Of a DNA stretch of 64,000 bases, positions 24,830-35,200 are shown one piece after another; positions within the stretch are counted from its first letter, which is position 1, and each line of letters begins with the position of its first letter. The position numbers and the translations under genes were made by a program. This stretch comes from Anolis sagrei. Taxonomy: Eukaryota; Chordata; Lepidosauria; Squamata; Anolidae. The notes under the pieces were generated by a model. It did no database searches. It saw only the letters and a list, made by a program, of their open reading frames with translations, and was not told where the DNA came from. Where the stretch lies: positions 51,352,866 through 51,416,865 of the forward strand of contig NC_090023.1 in assembly GCF_037176765.1 (NCBI RefSeq). Reading direction: 5' to 3'.

Positions 24830-25400
24830 TTCCGTAATTCTCCCATCTGTTCACCCTGAAACAGCAATCAGCCAGGAGGTTCCCATGTGTGCAAACCATT
24901 CTAATCTGAACAGCAGCAGAAAAGAACAGCTTGTCATGTAACTTCAGTGTTCTCTGTCATTTGAGTGGGTGACTCCTGTGGAAACTTAGGAAAATGGGTT
25001 GAGATACTTTGAAGCATCAGATATCTCCCTATGCTTTGAGTTTAGTACTGCTTTTATGGGCACGCTGGCTGCCTGGGGCCATATGTTATTACATCATATT
25101 CCCTGCACGTGGCAACTTAAGTCCTCATTACCATCTGCTTCGTTTGCATGTATTTTCACGGTCCTTAATGTCGACAGCTGTGCTCAGAGGCCAGTGCCAC
25201 CCTCCGCATGATAAATATCCTTTTATCTGGAAAATATGAATGGACGGTTAACAACAAAATTTATATTGCCGCATCTGCGGCATGGGCTTTGTCACGGACC
25301 TTTGACAACTGGGAACAAAAGAGAACAGCACAAAAGGAACTAGTCAGCCCAGCCGTAACTCTTATTCCTGTTTCACAGCACAATTCTTCACTTCCTCATG
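24830..25400. promoter_or_regulatory. Candidate conserved noncoding island between ARL6 and CRYBG3
   Basis: About 570 bp of moderate-GC sequence free of any repeat I recognise, in a repeat-dense spacer. It holds clustered motif-like blocks: TTTGCATG (25143), GATAAATATCC, GTTAACAAC and the hairpin TGCCGCATCTGCGGCA at 25267-25282 with an E-box-like centre. Conservation is not testable here, so this is a guess from texture. Confidence 0.3.
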
Positions 25401-25519
25401 CACACACATTTGAGATAATGTTTTTTAAAAAGATAAAAGATGTAGAAAGGATCAGCATCCAAGTCTAAAAAATTAGTTTCTTGTTAGTCTCACACTCTTC
25501 ATATGTACAACATTTGAAA

Positions 25520-26360
25520 TATGTTTAAAAATAAAAGAGGCAGCAGCATCCAAGCCTAAACAATTATTTCCTCTCTTGTTAGTCTACTATTCTTAGATAC
25601 CGAGGCTGTTTCCACTCAGACTCTCCTGTTACATCTGAAGTAAACTATATTACTTCCTTAAGTATGTTTTTTTTTTTAAAAAATGTATCCAACCTGATAA
25701 AACTTGGGGCACATCAGGATTGGAACGCAACAGTTCCAGGAATTACTAGGAAAATTAGCTTGGAAAAATTAAGTTGTGACAAAGTCCTTTGTCAGAGTTC
25801 CAAGCATTTTAACTATGTTATATTTTCACATTGTGCTGAGAGCGATAGGAGCAAATGAAGTAGCAGATGAAGCCAGCTCCTTGGAAGCATCTCTAAATAC
25901 TCCCTTTTTCTCCCTTTACTGATGAGGAGGAGGAGGAGGAGGGAAAAGCTGATACGATACGAGGATTTAAAGATTGAGCTGCAAAGACTGGGACAAGCCA
26001 TTAAAGATGGTCCCAGTGGTGATCGGCACACTGGATGGAGTGCCTAAAGACTTTGGCCAGCACTTAAAAGCAATCGGCACTGACAAAATTACTATCTGTC
26101 AGCTGCAAAAGGCCACCCTACTTTAATCTCTTTGCCAATACATCACATAGTCCTAGACACTTGGGAAGTGTTTGACGTGTGATCCAATACAACAACCAGC
26201 ATAATGAACATATTTGCTATATACTAATCTTGTTTTTTATCAAATAACAACAACAACAACACAGTCCTAATTGCTTGGGAAGTGTTCGACTTGTGATTGT
26301 GTGATAAGAAATCCAGCATATATATCTCATTTGCTGTGTAATACTGTGTTATTGTGTCAG
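25520..26360. other. Intergenic spacer, nothing firm
   Basis: Mixed sequence with a (GAG)n run near 25925-25943 and two similar blocks (CCTAGACACTTGGGAAGTGTTTGAC at 26152 region and its partner near 26265) that look like a local ~115-bp duplication. No gene evidence. Confidence 0.45.
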
Positions 26361-26366
26361 TGAAGT

Positions 26367-26487
26367 AATAATAATAATTTATTTGTATTCTGCCCTATCC
26401 CCCCAAGGGTACTCAGGGCAGATTCCAGCATATACAGACACAAAGGCAAACATTCAATGCCTAGAAACAATGACACACAGATACATA
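26367..26487 (-). mobile_element. L2-like LINE 3' tail
   Basis: (AAT)n, TTTATTTGTATTCTGCCC, CCCCCCAAGGGTACTCAG and AACATTCAATGCC, in the reverse-strand order of the family. Confidence 0.6.
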
Positions 26488-26488
26488 A

Positions 26489-26792
26489 ATAAAGGTAAAC
26501 GCTTCCCCTTTCATCTCCAACTCTGGGGGGTGGCACTCATCTCCATTTCTAAGCCAAAGCATCTGCATTATCTGTAGACTCCTCCAAGGTCATGTGACAG
26601 GCATGGAGCACTATTTACCTTCCCGTCGAGACGGTACCCCTTGATCTACTCACATTTTCGAACTCCTGGGTTGGCAGAAGCTGGGCCTAAAAGCGGGAGT
26701 TCACCTCATCCCAAAGATATGAACCGTCGACCTTCCGGTCAGGAAATTCAGCAGCTCAGCAGTTTAACCCATTGCGGCAAAACGGGCTCTTA
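26489..26792 (-). mobile_element. Sauria SINE
   Basis: GGTAAACGCTTCCCC tail, GTCATGTGACAGGCATGG, CTACTCACATTTTCGAAC, and head complement GATATGAACCGTCGACC ending CGGGCTC. Abuts the tail of the L2-like piece. Confidence 0.85.
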
Positions 26793-27594
26793 TACAATAT
26801 TACTGTTCTCCTACCTCTTTTGTGTGTGTGTTTCTTAATTCAAAAGCAATGTTTTAATTTAAAAATATGCTGCCATCCCATTGTGCAAAACCTCAAATTA
26901 AAAGAAGTTAATAAAAGAAAAACGAGACCTGTCAATGATTTTTTTTAAAAAACGGACAAACTATTTTAAGTCTATAATTTTCACATGTGCAATCTAAGGG
27001 TCTTGTGAATCCCAGTTTAGGAGTCAAAAGCAGGATCATCATTCTAAGATATATAACTTGTTGTTTTGTAACATTATGGCCAGAAGAGGAAAACTGCTGT
27101 TCAATCCCAAAAGGGGCTTTGTTGTACACAAAATATTTCTAGATGTGAGAGGGGAATGTAATTACTTTGCTGTTTGGTTCATCAGCCAGCAGCAAAACCC
27201 CTGGCACATAATGTTTCCTTGAAGTGACCTTTCTAAAGTAATGTATCAGCTGATTTATCAGAATTTGAGTAGAGCAGTGTTCTCGGACTAGCTGTTCTTC
27301 TGTTTACTCCGTGGGGTTTAAATCTGTACATACTGACAAAAGTGTGAATACTGAACTTATTTTTCCATAGCTTATTTGTTAAAGAATTAATTCGCCTGGT
27401 TATTATGGTAGAAATAGGATACTGAAAGCAAGACTACATGTTGTAATGAATAAGCTGAAAAATGTTTATTACCAGAATGATAAACCTAAAGTTTCACCTT
27501 TCCTCTGGAAAGGGCCATATTTCAAGGAAGGGTTGATCCTGCAGAAAGAGAATGGATGTTTTACTAAGAAATGAGCTAGTCACTCACAATAATC

Positions 27595-27672
27595 ATTTGC
27601 TGTTAAGTGCCATCGGATTGACTTTGAGTCACGGTGACCATATGAATGAGAGGCCTCCAAGTCACTCCATCT
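27595..27672 (-). mobile_element. SINE/LINE tail fragment
   Basis: TTTGCTGTTAAGTGCCATCGG, GACTTTGAGTCACGGTGACC and GAGAGGCCTCCAAGTCACTC match the reverse complement of a common squamate SINE tail. Short and old. Confidence 0.45.
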
Positions 27673-27925
27673 CCAGTAGCATTATTTTCTTGTATAGTGA
27701 GTTATGTCTTATTATGAAATGGCCAAAGTGTGACAGTATTAGTCATCTTGGTTTCTAAGAAATGGTCAGGCTTAATTTGCTCTAGGGTCCATTTATTTTA
27801 GCAGTCTATGGGATCCATAGGGCTCTTCCCCAGCACATTTGAAATGAGCTGATTTTCTTCCTATCAGCTTTCTTCACTGCTTTCATCACCACTGGAACAG
27901 ACAAGCATCTCAAGCTCCAAGGATT

Positions 27926-28432
27926 ACTTGGGATGGAATCCCACTGGGGCATTGAACACACCAAAATACATGGGAGTTGCTCAGACTTATAAGGAGCACT
28001 GCCTGAATATCAAGCAAAAAGCGGATTGTAGAAATAAAATCATACGAAAGGTGACTGGCACAACCTGGGGAGCACAACCAGATACAGTGAAGACATCTGC
28101 CCTTGCGCTTTGCTACTCTGCTGCTGAATACGCATGCCCAGTGTGGAACACATATTACCACGTTAAAACAGTGGATGTGGCTCTTAATGAGACATGCCAC
28201 ATTATTACAGAATGTCTACACCCTACACCACTGGAGAAATTATACTATTTAGTCAGTATCGCACCACCTGATATCCTTCGGGAAGTTGCAGCCAGTAATG
28301 AAAGGACCAAGGCATCGACATCTCCAGCCCATCCTCTGTTCAGATATCAGCCAGCAAGCCAAAGCCTTAAATCAAGAAATAGCTTTCTAAATTTACAGAG
28401 GTACTTGCAGGAACACTTGCAGGAGTATAGTG
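27926..28432 (+). mobile_element. Non-LTR retrotransposon ORF fragment (reverse-transcriptase C-terminal region)
   Basis: A long frame reads ...LNIKQKADCRNKIIRKVTGT, ALALCYSAAEYACPVWNT, LNETCHIITECLHPTPLEKL and SIAPPDILREVAA, the C-terminal pol signature of a widespread LINE group. It may be R4/Dong-like; clade not certain. The same element's zinc-knuckle end appears at 29607-30270, so younger insertions separate the halves. Confidence 0.8.
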
Positions 28433-28668
28433 TCTAGATCCTAGGGAAGTCATGCTACCCCTCTATTCTGCCTTGGTTAGATCACACCTGGAATACTGTG
28501 TCCAATTCTCGGCACCACAATTGAAGAAAGATGTTGAAAAGCTGGAATGTGTCCAGAGGAGAGCAACTAAAATTATCAAGGGTCTGGAGAACAAGCCCTA
28601 TGAGGAGTGGCTTAAAGAGCTGGGCATGTTTAGCCTGAAAAGGAGAAGGCTGAAACATGATGGCCATG
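28433..28668 (+). mobile_element. CR1 LINE fragment, left part
   Basis: Translates to [40 protein letters not shown] and [14 protein letters not shown]1 ORF2 C-terminus. It lies in the LINE fragment to its left and is cut at CCATG by an 855-bp insertion; it continues at 29524. Confidence 0.9.
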
Positions 28669-29523
28669 TGTAGTGAATTCCCTACCCGTTAGGCTAGGAA
28701 AAGCCTTGAAAAGTAGGCCCAAGAAGTTCGGCAGCCATTTTGGAAAGGGTGCCGGGGGGGGGGGGGATCCTTTTAGTTTCTCATTTTCTAAAGGGGGCGT
28801 GTTTAGAAAGAAAGGCTTTGGAGGGAAATGAGGGGAGTTAGTGATTGGTTGAGAGAGAGGGGGTGGAGCTTAACTTCACAAAAGAAAAAAATGACTTTAA
28901 GGGAAGGTCTTGAAACTCTGTCAGGTAGATTGAATCTGGGTGTCAAAGGAGATTGACTGTGGGTGTCAAAGAAGGAGGAGCTGGGAGTTAGGAGTGGAGA
29001 AGGGTTAGTGAGAGAGGCCTGAAACTGGTCAGTTGGCTAGTAGAGATAGCTAGTGAGAAGATTTTTACAGTTATTAGGGAGACAGCTGTTGAAGGAGTGA
29101 AGAGATAGATCCAGGGTAGGACTATCTGTAGAAGAGTTTAGAATTACTTTCAGAGAGGAAATCCTGTTAGTAAATTCTGTGGAGGGAGAGAGAAATGTTC
29201 CTGTGTAACTAAGTCTGAACTGCTTAACATAACAACACACTTTTATGCCAATACTTTGAAACAGCTAAGCTTTATACCTGAATTGTTCCAGTTCTCTTAA
29301 ATAAGCATCATTGTTTTGTTGTTCACAACATCTGCCTCACGTGTGCCTCTGTGGGTAAAGTTTTAAAAGCAGAGTCTGTGGTTTTTCGGCCAGAAAAAAG
29401 TTCCAGCTTATTACAGCTTTTTTTTTGGGGGGGGGGGGTTATACATAGAAGCCTCATTCCAATCATATTTGGTGTTCAGCCTTTTGGGGATTTTATTCTC
29501 AAATAAATTCCTAATCCTTTATA
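28669..29523. mobile_element. LTR-like insertion in CR1 (candidate solo LTR plus flank)
   Basis: An 855-bp segment starting TG and flanked by CCATG (28664-28668 and 29524-29528) interrupts CR1 cleanly. A subsegment from TGTAGT to ATTACA (ending about 29414) resembles an LTR, with a CTTAAATAAGC polyadenylation-type site near its right end. Fossil; family undetermined; younger than the CR1 copy. Confidence 0.45.
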
Positions 29524-29606
29524 CCATGTATAAATATGTGAGGGGAAGTCATGGGGTGGAGGGAACAAGTTTGTTTTCTGCTGCCTTGGAGACTAGGACG
29601 CGGAAC
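29524..29606 (+). mobile_element. CR1 LINE fragment, right part
   Basis: CCATGTATAAATATGTGAGG...GAGACTAGGACGCGGAACAG directly continues the CR1 sequence that stops at 28668, as seen in the uninterrupted copy at 41041-41125. Confidence 0.88.
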
Positions 29607-29650
29607 AGCACGTGAGAGTCCAAAAATGGCAGGTTAAAACCAGTGGCTGA

Positions 29651-29980
29651 AGTGGTTGTTGTTGTTTATTCATTCAGTCACTTCTGACTCTTTGTGACCT
29701 CATAGGCCAGCCCACGCCAGAGCTGGCCCACCCCCAGCTCCTTCAAAGTCAAGCCAATCACTTCAAAGAAACCATCCATCCATCTTTCCCTTGGTCGGCC
29801 CCTCTTCCTTTTTCCTTCCATTTTCCCCAGCATCACTGTCTCCTCTAAGCTTTCCTGTCTTCTCATGATGTGGCCAAAGTACTTTATCTTTGCCTGTAAT
29901 ATCCTTCCCTCCAATGAGCAGTTGGGCTTAATTTCCTGAAGTATGGACCGGCTGGATCTTCTTCTGATCCAAGGCACTCT
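29651..29980 (-). mobile_element. BovB (RTE) LINE, 5'-truncated insertion
   Basis: Minus strand encodes RVPWIRRRSSRSILQEIKP, KIKYFGHIMRRQESLEE, GKRKRGRPRERWMDG and LWRGLAYEVTKSQK. A 10-bp direct repeat CAGTGGCTGA flanks it (29641-29650 and 29981-29990), giving exact insertion edges. It sits inside the 3' part of the older LINE begun at 27926. Confidence 0.92.
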
Positions 29981-30270
29981 CAGTGGCTGATATCGGATGA
30001 GAAACTCCTCGCTGGTCACAACGAAGGCTGGGCAACTTGGAAGAAGCTAAACAGACTGCACTCCGGTACCATGAGATGCAGAGCCAACCTTAAGAAATGG
30101 GGCTACAAAGTGGAGTCCACAACATGCGAGCAAACCACAGACCACTTTCTACAATGCAGTCTGAGCCTTGCTGCATGTACAAAAGGACCTTCTCACAGCA
30201 ACATCAGAGGCACTCCAAATCGTCAGTCCAAATACCGACACTGGAAACACAATGGCATGGACAATCCTAT
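29981..30270 (+). mobile_element. 3' end of the LINE begun at 27926 (zinc-knuckle region)
   Basis: Translates to GQLGRS, then [20 protein letters not shown] and TTDHFLQCSLSLA: the C-rich C-terminus following the RT in that LINE group. The related minus-strand copy at 38762-39030 keeps the [15 protein letters not shown] form. The first Cys pair here is partly lost (CEQTTDH). Confidence 0.8.
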
Positions 30271-30424
30271 CTTTAGTATCCATTCAATTACATATATTTA
30301 TACTTCAAGGCCTTGTCTAGATCTTCACAGCTGGCCTTCTAAGTCCTAACCTTCTTCTGATTTCTTCACTTCATTCTGATTAATGATTGTCTCCAAATAT
30401 GGAAAACCTTTAACTATTTTAATT

Positions 30425-30448
30425 TCTTTCTTTCTTTCTTTCTTTCCA
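30425..30448. repeat. (CTTT)n microsatellite
   Basis: About six TTTC units. Confidence 0.85.
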
Positions 30449-30599
30449 TAATGTAAAATTGCTTAGCCTTCATAAAACTACAGATTAGCTAAGATTACAC
30501 AATTCATAGGCTTCAGATGATAGCTACACCCAGCCACAAAGCGTCACTGTCTGTTTGTGCTCATGGATTGGCATTTGATACCATAGACAATAGTATCCT

Positions 30600-30768
30600 T
30601 CTGGGATGCCTCGTGGCATATAAACCCCTAGTTTCCAACAGACCTCACAACCTCTGAGGATGCCTGCCATAGATGTGGGTGAAACGTCAGGAGAGAATGC
30701 TTCTGGAACACGGCCACTCACAGCAACCCAGTGATTCTTGCCATGAAAGCCTTTGACAACACAAAGAG
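30600..30768 (+). mobile_element. Foldback-family retro-insertion, sense copy
   Basis: GTTTCCAACAGACCTCACAACC, CTGAGGATGCCTGCCATAGATG, GAAACGTCAGGAGAGAATGC and CCATGAAAGCCTTTGACAAC run in order to the constant end. The left limit is not clear. Confidence 0.75.
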
Positions 30769-30984
30769 AATAATAATTACTAGTACAGAAAAAGCTACTG
30801 ATTATGTTCTCAAGTTATAAATATTCCTGGTGAAGAATTTTCCACCTTTGATTCATCAAGTGATATTGTTAGCCATTGGAATAAATGCATCATTTGTTGT
30901 TGAGTTTGTTACAAACAGAAAGTTCAAGCCATTTGAAAAATGAAGGAACACCTTATGGGAGGAAGAGAGGGGCAAGTCTCTAAC

Positions 30985-31078
30985 CCAGGCATAGGCCAAA
31001 ATGGGCCCTACTGTCTGTTAGGAATTGTGGGAGTTGAAGTCCAAAAAACCTGGAGGGCCCAAGTTGGCCCATGCCTGT
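30985..31078. mobile_element. Partial palindromic MITE
   Basis: Right arm CTGTTAGGAATTGTGGGAGTTG...CCTGGAGGGCCCAAG of the family at 4057/34672; most of the left arm is missing. Confidence 0.65.
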
Positions 31079-31120
31079 TTTACTGTGGCAGCACTCTCAG
31101 GGACTTGAAGCAAGTGGCCC

Positions 31121-31788
31121 TTCTTCTCTCCTTCTCCCTTTCTTCTTCTCCCTTTCTTCTTCTCTTCTTCCTTTCTCCTTCTCCCTTTCTCCTTTTATTC
31201 TCCTTCTCCCTTTCTCTTTCTCTTCTTCCTTTCTCCTTCTCTCCTTCCCCCTTTCTCTTCTCCTTCTCCCTTTCTCCTCTCATTCTCTCTTTCTCCTTTT
31301 CTCCTCCCCTTCTCTTTCCCTTTCTCGTTCTCCTCTTCTACTTTTCACCTTCTCCCTTTCTCCTTCTCCTCTTCTTCTTTTCTCCTTCTCCCTTTCTCCT
31401 CCTCTCTTTTTCCCTTTCACCCCTCTTTCTTCTTTTCTCTTCTCCTTTTCTCCTCTCCTCTTCTCCTTCTCCCTTTTCTCCTTCTCTCTTTCTCCCTTTC
31501 TCCTCTTTCCTCTTCTCTCTTTCTCCTTTTCACTTCTCCCTTTCTCCTTCTCCCTTTCTCCTCCTCTTCTCCTTCTCTCCCTTTCTTCTCTTTCTTCTTC
31601 TCCCTTTCTCCTTCTCCCTTTCTCCTCCTCTTCTCCTTCTCCCTTTTCTCCTTCTCTCTTTCTCCTCTCTTTCTTCTTCTCTCTTTCTCCTTTTCTCATT
31701 CTCCCTTTCTCCTTCTCCTGTTCTCCTTCTTTCTCCTTTTCTTCTTCTCTCTTTCTCCGTTTCTCCTCTCCTCTTTCTCCTCCTCCCT
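31121..31788 (+). repeat. ~670-bp polypyrimidine (CT-only) tract
   Basis: Almost every base is C or T, built from CTCCTTCTCCCTTTCTCCTT-type 6-18-bp blocks with rare purines. Mirror symmetry makes triplex (H-DNA) formation plausible. It ends where the CRYBG3 CpG island starts. The long open frames on both strands here (Ser/Leu/Phe- or Arg/Glu/Lys-rich) are composition artefacts. Confidence 0.95.
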
Positions 31789-32073
31789 GACGGACCTGAA
31801 CTTCTGGGCTGGCGTGAGAGAGGAAAAGAGGAAGGCGGGGGCGAGAGCGGCGCGCCCAAACCCGGGTTGGGAAGGCGGGAAGGCGGGCCTTCCCAAGCGG
31901 AGGCGGTCGCTTCAAGCCTTGGCTCCTCCTCGTGGGCTGGGGAAGCCGGCCAGCCGCGCCCGCCTCCCACGGAAAGAGCAGCAGGAGGAGCAGGAGGAGG
32001 AGGAGGAGGAGGGCAGGCGGGCAGGCAATCCTCGCTAAGCCCGGCGCTGGGCTTCGTCCGCCTCCTTGGAGCC

Positions 32074-32082
32074 ATGGGCTAA
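32074..32082 (+). promoter_or_regulatory. Two-codon upstream ORF (ATG GGC TAA) before CRYBG3
   Basis: GCCATGGGCTAA: an ideal Kozak context followed at once by Gly and stop, 65 bases before the CRYBG3 start codon. If transcription starts upstream of it, it should capture scanning ribosomes and reduce or condition main-ORF translation. Presence in the transcript is unproven. Confidence 0.5.
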
Positions 32083-32147
32083 GAGGCGAGGCGGAAAGCG
32101 GGGCAAGGCGGGGACCTTGGTGGGATCCTTCCTTGCTGGCTGGCGAG

Positions 32148-32266
32148 ATGTCCGGAGCGCCCGGGCGGAGGAGGACGGGCTCCTCCTTCTGGCAGAACAG
32201 CTTGTCCCGGCTCTTCTCCCGGAGCTCTTCCAAGGAGGAAGGGGACAAAGCCCAGGGCGAAAGCAG
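32148..32266 (+). CDS. CRYBG3: CRYBG3 exon 1 (coding part)
   Basis: Begins [20 protein letters not shown] and ends ...KAQGES plus two bases, donor AG|GTAGGA. The ATG has G at -3. It is basic and Ser-rich with the aromatic block [12 protein letters not shown]. The start is chosen as the first in-frame ATG in the CpG island whose frame splices correctly to the next exon. Confidence 0.85.
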
Positions 32267-35200
32267 GTAGGAGAAGCCCAAGGGCAAGAGGCAAAGCCGG
32301 CCATGGAGAACAGGCAGGACTCGCAGGACAGACCCCTGGTTTTGCCCCACTTCCTTGCTTCCTAGGCTCCCCTTTTCCTTTCTTTCGTCCATCTCTTCCT
32401 CCCGCCTCTTGTCTCAGCACTTCACATGTCTACACTGTGGGATTGGGTGCAGTTTGATCCCGCTTTCACCGCCCTAGCTCGCTCAGTGCTGTGGTAGTTT
32501 GACAAAGTCTTCAGCTTCTTCTGCCCAAGAGGAGAGCTGTGTGCCTCACCAAACTACAACTTGTTGTGAGTTTTCCGGGCTCTATGGCCATGTTCCAGAA
32601 GCATTCTCTCCTGAAGTTTCGCCTGCATCTATGTCAGGCATCCAAGAGATTGTGAGGTCTGTTGGAAACTAGGAAAATGGGGTTTTCCAGGTTGGAAGAA
32701 AGAACTCTTGTCTGTTGGAGGAAGGTGTGAATGTTTCAATTGACCACCTGGAATAGCGTTGAATGGCCTAGAAGTTTCAAGGCCTGGCTTATTCCTGCCT
32801 GGGGGAGTCCTGGCAGTAATTTGGGCTGGTGCCTCACCAAACTACAACTTCTAGGACTCCTCACAGTTCCAAGGTGCACCAATCCTGAACTTATTGCCAC
32901 CCAGCTTCACCCATGTTTGGAGGATTGGTTTTCTCTTCAGCTCTTCTTTTGCCTTAGAGAAAACGCAAGTTTCTCCCAAAGAGGAGAGTTAGTTTGCCGT
33001 GAGTTTTCCAGGGTGTATGGCCATGTTCCAAAAGCATTCTCTCCTGACATTTCACCTACCTCTATGGCAGGCATCCTCAGAGGTTGTGAGGTCTGTTGGA
33101 AACTAGGCAAGTGGGGTTTATATGTCTGTGGAATGTCCAGGGTGGGAGAAAGAACTCTTGTCTGCTTGAGGCAAGTGTGAATGTTGCAATTAGCCACTTT
33201 GATTAGTATTTAATGACCTAGCAGTTTCAAGGTCTGGCTTCTTCCAGCCTGGGGGAGTCCTGGCACTCATTTGGGCCAGTGCCTCACCAAACTACAACTT
33301 CTAAGACTCCTAGTAGCATTAAACGGCACCCATTCGGCAGTGTATTACCACCCAGCTTCACCCATGTTTGGTGGATGGGCGTCTCTTTAGCTCTCCTCTT
33401 CTTTCTGCCCTCCACTCAGAGAAAACGTGGGCTTTTAAAGTCCTTTGAAATGTTTAAAGCCTTTAAATGAGCAGTCCTGTGAAGCTGCAAGAAACTCTGG
33501 TCAGCAAGGAGGGTTTTCAGAACTTAATACAAAGTCAGGCCCCTTCCGCACACCTTTTTCTACTTTACACTAGAATATATGCCAGTGTGGACTCAAATAA
33601 CCCAGTTCGAAGCAGATATTGTGGGATTTTCAGCCTTAATATTCTTGGCTGTACCGCGGTATGGAAGGGCACTAAGAACTCTTAATAATCCATGTTACTT
33701 GAAATAAGGGAGAGGAGTGCAGTCTATCGCTGAATAAAACCTACACAGGGGACCTTCTAGACAGGCCTTATATCCCAGGTTTATCCCAGATTATCTGGCA
33801 ATAGGAGCACCTGGTAGTGCAGTGAGTTAAACCATTGAGCTGTTGAACTTTCTAACCAAAAGGTCGGCAGTTCAAATCCAGAGAGTGGGGTGAGCTCCCA
33901 CTGTTAGCCCCAGCATCTGCCAACCTAGCAGTTTGAAAACATGCAAATGTGAGTAGATCAGTAGATACCGCTTCGGCGGGAAGGTAACAGCTTTCCATGC
34001 AGTCATGCTGGCCACATGACCTTGGAGGTGTCTATGGACAATGCCAGGTCTTCAGCTTAGAAATTGAGATGAGCGCCACCCCCCAGAGTCGGACACGACT
34101 AGACTTCATGTCAAGCAGAAACCTTTACCTATCTGGCCATAATATCTGGGGAGCCGTGGTGGCGCAACGGGTTAAACCCTTGTGTCGGCTGAACTGCTGA
34201 CCTGAAGGCTGTACTGCTGACCTGAAGGTTTCCAGTTTGAATCCTTAAAATGGAGTGAGCTCCCGTTTGTCAGCTCTAGTTTACAGGGACATTAGAGAAG
34301 TCTCCCAGCAGGATGGTAACAACACATCCGGGCGTCCCCTGGGCAGCGTCTCTGTAGATAGCCAATTCTCTCACACCAGAAGTGACTTGCGGTATGTGCT
34401 TAAGTCACTTCTGACATGATTTAAAAAATCTAACAGTACAAACTCATATAATCCAGTTTGAAGCAGAAAACCTGGTATATAGGGCCTATCTGAAAGAACA
34501 CAGAGACATGGCACATCAAATTATATCTCCCATATGAATATATATTATTCTGGGATTTATAGGGATATATAGTTGATTTTCTAATGCTTTGACGTACCAA
34601 AGAATCATACGCCTTCCTTTGGATTTAAATGTTCTGCAGTACTTGATATTCCATATTCTTATAGTCTAATACAGATATGGGCAAACTTTGGCCCTCCAGG
34701 TGTTTTGGACTTCTACTCCCACAATTCCTAACAGCCGGTAGGCTGTTAGGAATTGTGGGAGTTGAAGTCCAAAACACCCGGAGGGCCAAAGTTTGCCCAC
34801 GCCTGGTCTAGTAACTTCCACAAGAATTAAATGTGTTAGAGCCCTTCCATACAGCCCTATATCCCAGAATATCAAGGCAGAGAATCCCACAATATCTGCT
34901 TTGAACTGGGTTATCTGAGTCCACAGTGCCATGTATTCCAGTTCAAAGCAGATAATGTGGGATTTTATTCAGCTGTGTGGAAGCAGCCTCTGTCTTTTCC
35001 TGCCCCCCTCCCCATAGGCAGTTGGGGAAAAGACTGGCACTGCAGAGCATAGATTTCAGCAGTGTGAGGCAAACTTTTTATCTTTTAGAAGAGGAAGCCT
35101 TGAAACTTGTGATGGCATCCTAGCTAAGCCATGCCCACGCAGAAGGAAGAGGAGATTTCTCCAGCAGAGAATTGCAGACTGGCTCTTGGACTTTCAAAGA

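Larger units (their letters stand above)
31795..32420 (+). promoter_or_regulatory. CRYBG3: CRYBG3 CpG-island promoter and 5' UTR
   Basis: Sharp change from pyrimidine tract to CpG-dense GC-rich sequence (for example GGCGGGGGCGAGAGCGGCGCGCCC near 31838) containing the first coding exon. No TATA box. A (GGA)n stretch lies at 31980-32010 and a two-codon upstream ORF at 32074. Start sites cannot be placed from sequence. Confidence 0.75.
32541..33440 (+). repeat. Local tandem duplication (~460 bp) including foldback-family copies
   Basis: TGCCTCACCAAACTACAACTT occurs at 32542, 32830 and 33290; CAGCTTCACCCATGTTTGG at about 32904 and 33355; CAAAGAGGAGAG-type sequence at 32526 and 32980. The last two units are ~460 bp apart and share the order foldback copy, GGTTTCAAGG-type body, TGGGGGAGTCCTGGCA. 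Confidence 0.65.
33753..34480. mobile_element. MITE split by two SINEs
   Basis: Left part GACCTTCTAGACAGGCCTTATATCCC...TTATCTGGCA; right part AATCCAGTTTGAAGCAGAAAACC...ATATAGGGCCTATCTG. Two SINEs of different families sit in the gap (33804-34129 and 34149-34432). Confidence 0.6.

Noticed and set aside
27928-28437. 169-codon frame that looks like a gene
   Set aside because: Matches the pol C-terminus of a non-LTR retrotransposon and is surrounded by other LINE pieces.
30940-32392. Very long open frames (up to 380 codons) on both strands over the pyrimidine tract and CpG island
   Set aside because: Ser/Leu/Phe-rich on one strand and Arg/Glu/Lys-rich on the other, in several frames at once; this is a product of CT-only composition lacking stop codons. 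The true coding part is the 119-base CRYBG3 exon.
33804-34432. tRNA genes
   Set aside because: A/B-box-like sequence belongs to SINE heads; no cloverleaf or anticodon arm that I can support.
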